A DNA stretch of 37,938 nucleotides from the NCBI GenBank assembly GCA_030145105.1, contig JAQYWF010000004.1, positions 1-37,938 of the forward strand, read 5' to 3'. The position numbers were made by a program, and so were the translations under genes. The DNA is from Desulfosarcina sp. Its GTDB lineage: Bacteria; Desulfobacterota; Desulfobacteria; Desulfobacterales; Desulfosarcinaceae. The notes below the pieces were generated by a model that made no database searches, was not told the DNA's origin, and saw only the letters and a program-made list of their open reading frames with translations. The stretch's first letter is position 1. Each line of letters begins with the position of its first letter. This document shows positions 36,541-37,938 of the stretch, in pieces.

Positions 36541-37875
36541 ATGGATAAAATCAGGAGGTTGTTGACCCGATTCGTCGGATTTTTCACCACCACCATCTGG
36601 CGGGCACGCCGCGGTGAGCTGCCGGCTATCCAGTGGATGTTGATCCGGCTGGTGCGAACGGTGATTCTCTCTGTCCAGGGCTTTGCCCGGCACCATGGCC
36701 CCATGCGGGCGTCGTCGCTGACCTTTTTCACATTGCTTTCACTGGTACCGGTAGCCGCCATGGCATTCGGTATCGCCAAGGGATTCGGATTTGAGCGACG
36801 GCTTCAGCATGAGCTTCTGGACAAGTTTTCCGCCCAGCAGGAAGTGATCGAGCAGGTCATCGGATTCGCCCAGAATATGTTAGACAACACCAAAGGTGGC
36901 ATGATCGCCGGCATCGGTGTCGTCGTCCTGTTCTGGGCGGTCATCAAGATGCTCAGCATCATCGAAAATTCTTTCAACCACATCTGGGGGGTTCGCTCGC
37001 GAACCTTTATCCGTAAATTGAGCGACTATCTGACCATCATGCTGGTCTGCCCGGTGCTGGTGATCATGTCCGGCAGCGTCACGGTATTCATCACCTCCCA
37101 GGTGTCGGCCATTTCCGGCCGGTTCGAACTGCTGCAAATGGTGGGTCCCGCCATCTACGTGGGTCTCAAGCTGTTGCCCTACACCCTGATCTGGGTGCTG
37201 TTCACCCTGATCTACATGATCATGCCCAACACCCGGGTACGCTTCGACGGCGCCTTGCTGGCCGGTGTCATCGCCGGATCCGCCTACCAGGTGGTCCAGG
37301 CCGCCTATATCGACTTTCAGATCATCTTGGCCAAATACAACGCCATATACGGCAGTTTCGCCGCCCTGCCCCTGTTCTTGCTGTGGCTGCAGATCAGTTG
37401 GTTTATCGTTCTTATCGGCGCGGAAATTTCACATGCCTACCAGAACTCGGAACATGTGGACGAGACAGCTGTCGGACGGGAGATGAGCATCTCCCAATCC
37501 AGGCTCCTGGCCTTGATCGTCTGCCGCCACGTCGTGCGCTTGTTTCACCAGGGTCGGCCGGCCCAGACAACGACGCAGATTGCCCAAGCGCTGGGGTATT
37601 CACCGGTACTGGTGGACAGTCTCTCCGATCTTCTGGTAAAAGGTAACATCCTGGTAAAAATCGACCGGGAGTCAGACAATGGGCAGGCGCTTCAGCCGGC
37701 CCGTGATATCGGCAATCTGACGGTCAACGAGGTGGTTGCCGCGCTTGAGGATGTGGGTAATCACGACGGTCTGCTTTCCCATCTGCCGGAAGCGGAACCG
37801 CTGTCGGAAACCCTGACGGCATTGCGGTCGGAACTGGAGCGATCGGCGTCCAACCGGCTGCTTAAGGATATTTGA
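36541..37875 (+). CDS. YihY/BrkB family inner-membrane protein
   Basis: HHGPMRASSLTFFTLLSLVPVAAMAF, LLWLQISWFIVLIGAEISHAYQN. Confidence 0.9.
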   Translation: MDKIRRLLTRFVGFFTTTIWRARRGELPAIQWMLIRLVRTVILSVQGFARHHGPMRASSLTFFTLLSLVPVAAMAFGIAKGFGFERRLQHELLDKFSAQQEVIEQVIGFAQNMLDNTKGGMIAGIGVVVLFWAVIKMLSIIENSFNHIWGVRSRTFIRKLSDYLTIMLVCPVLVIMSGSVTVFITSQVSAISGRFELLQMVGPAIYVGLKLLPYTLIWVLFTLIYMIMPNTRVRFDGALLAGVIAGSAYQVVQAAYIDFQIILAKYNAIYGSFAALPLFLLWLQISWFIVLIGAEISHAYQNSEHVDETAVGREMSISQSRLLALIVCRHVVRLFHQGRPAQTTTQIAQALGYSPVLVDSLSDLLVKGNILVKIDRESDNGQALQPARDIGNLTVNEVVAALEDVGNHDGLLSHLPEAEPLSETLTALRSELERSASNRLLKDI

Positions 37876-37907
37876 GATACAACTATACCCACCGGAGGTC
37901 ATCGATC

Positions 37908-37938
37908 ATGGAAAACGTCAACGACATTGCCCGGATCA
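37908..37938 (+). CDS. start of a CDS truncated by the window end (MENVNDIARI...)
   Basis: ATG at 37908 preceded by CCGGAGGTC. Confidence 0.45.
   Translation, partial: MENVNDIARI

Noticed and set aside
1-37938. CRISPR arrays, tRNAs, rRNAs, integrases or phage genes
   Set aside because: None recognised on either strand; the repeats seen are palindromic or micro-tandem rather than spaced direct repeats.

Overview
The window looks like chromosome of a Desulfobacterales-type deltaproteobacterium (inferred from gene content and codon style). It is mostly ordinary coding sequence. Main blocks: SPFH/band-7 gene; TrhA/hemolysin III; TrpB2 plus a coupled Cys-rich small protein; alpha/beta hydrolase; GYF-AIM24 and DUF533 genes; trmO; rsmA-DUF2062-smpB-ptsI-ptsH; LOG protein; GAF/PAS/LuxR regulator; a complete branched-chain-type ABC importer with an embedded acyl-CoA ligase; UspA; an acyl-CoA ligase/FMN-reductase/MBL/KAS III group; a sigma54 activator divergent from an MttB-like methyltransferase, corrinoid protein and methyltransferase; ettA; yihY. 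Signals the ORF track does not show: (1) an unlisted selenoprotein gene at 13895-14113, a UXX-star glutaredoxin-like protein with in-frame TGA at 13931-13933; (2) two loci at 1.4 kb and 2.4 kb with matching sigma54 promoters and a conserved 31-bp double-palindrome about 100 bp upstream; (3) a truncated, chimeric KH-domain ORF and a frameshifted neighbour behind one of those promoters; (4) a family of long imperfect palindromic intergenic elements; (5) a sigma54 promoter in front of the MttB-like operon. No tRNA, rRNA, CRISPR, transposase or phage genes were recognised.
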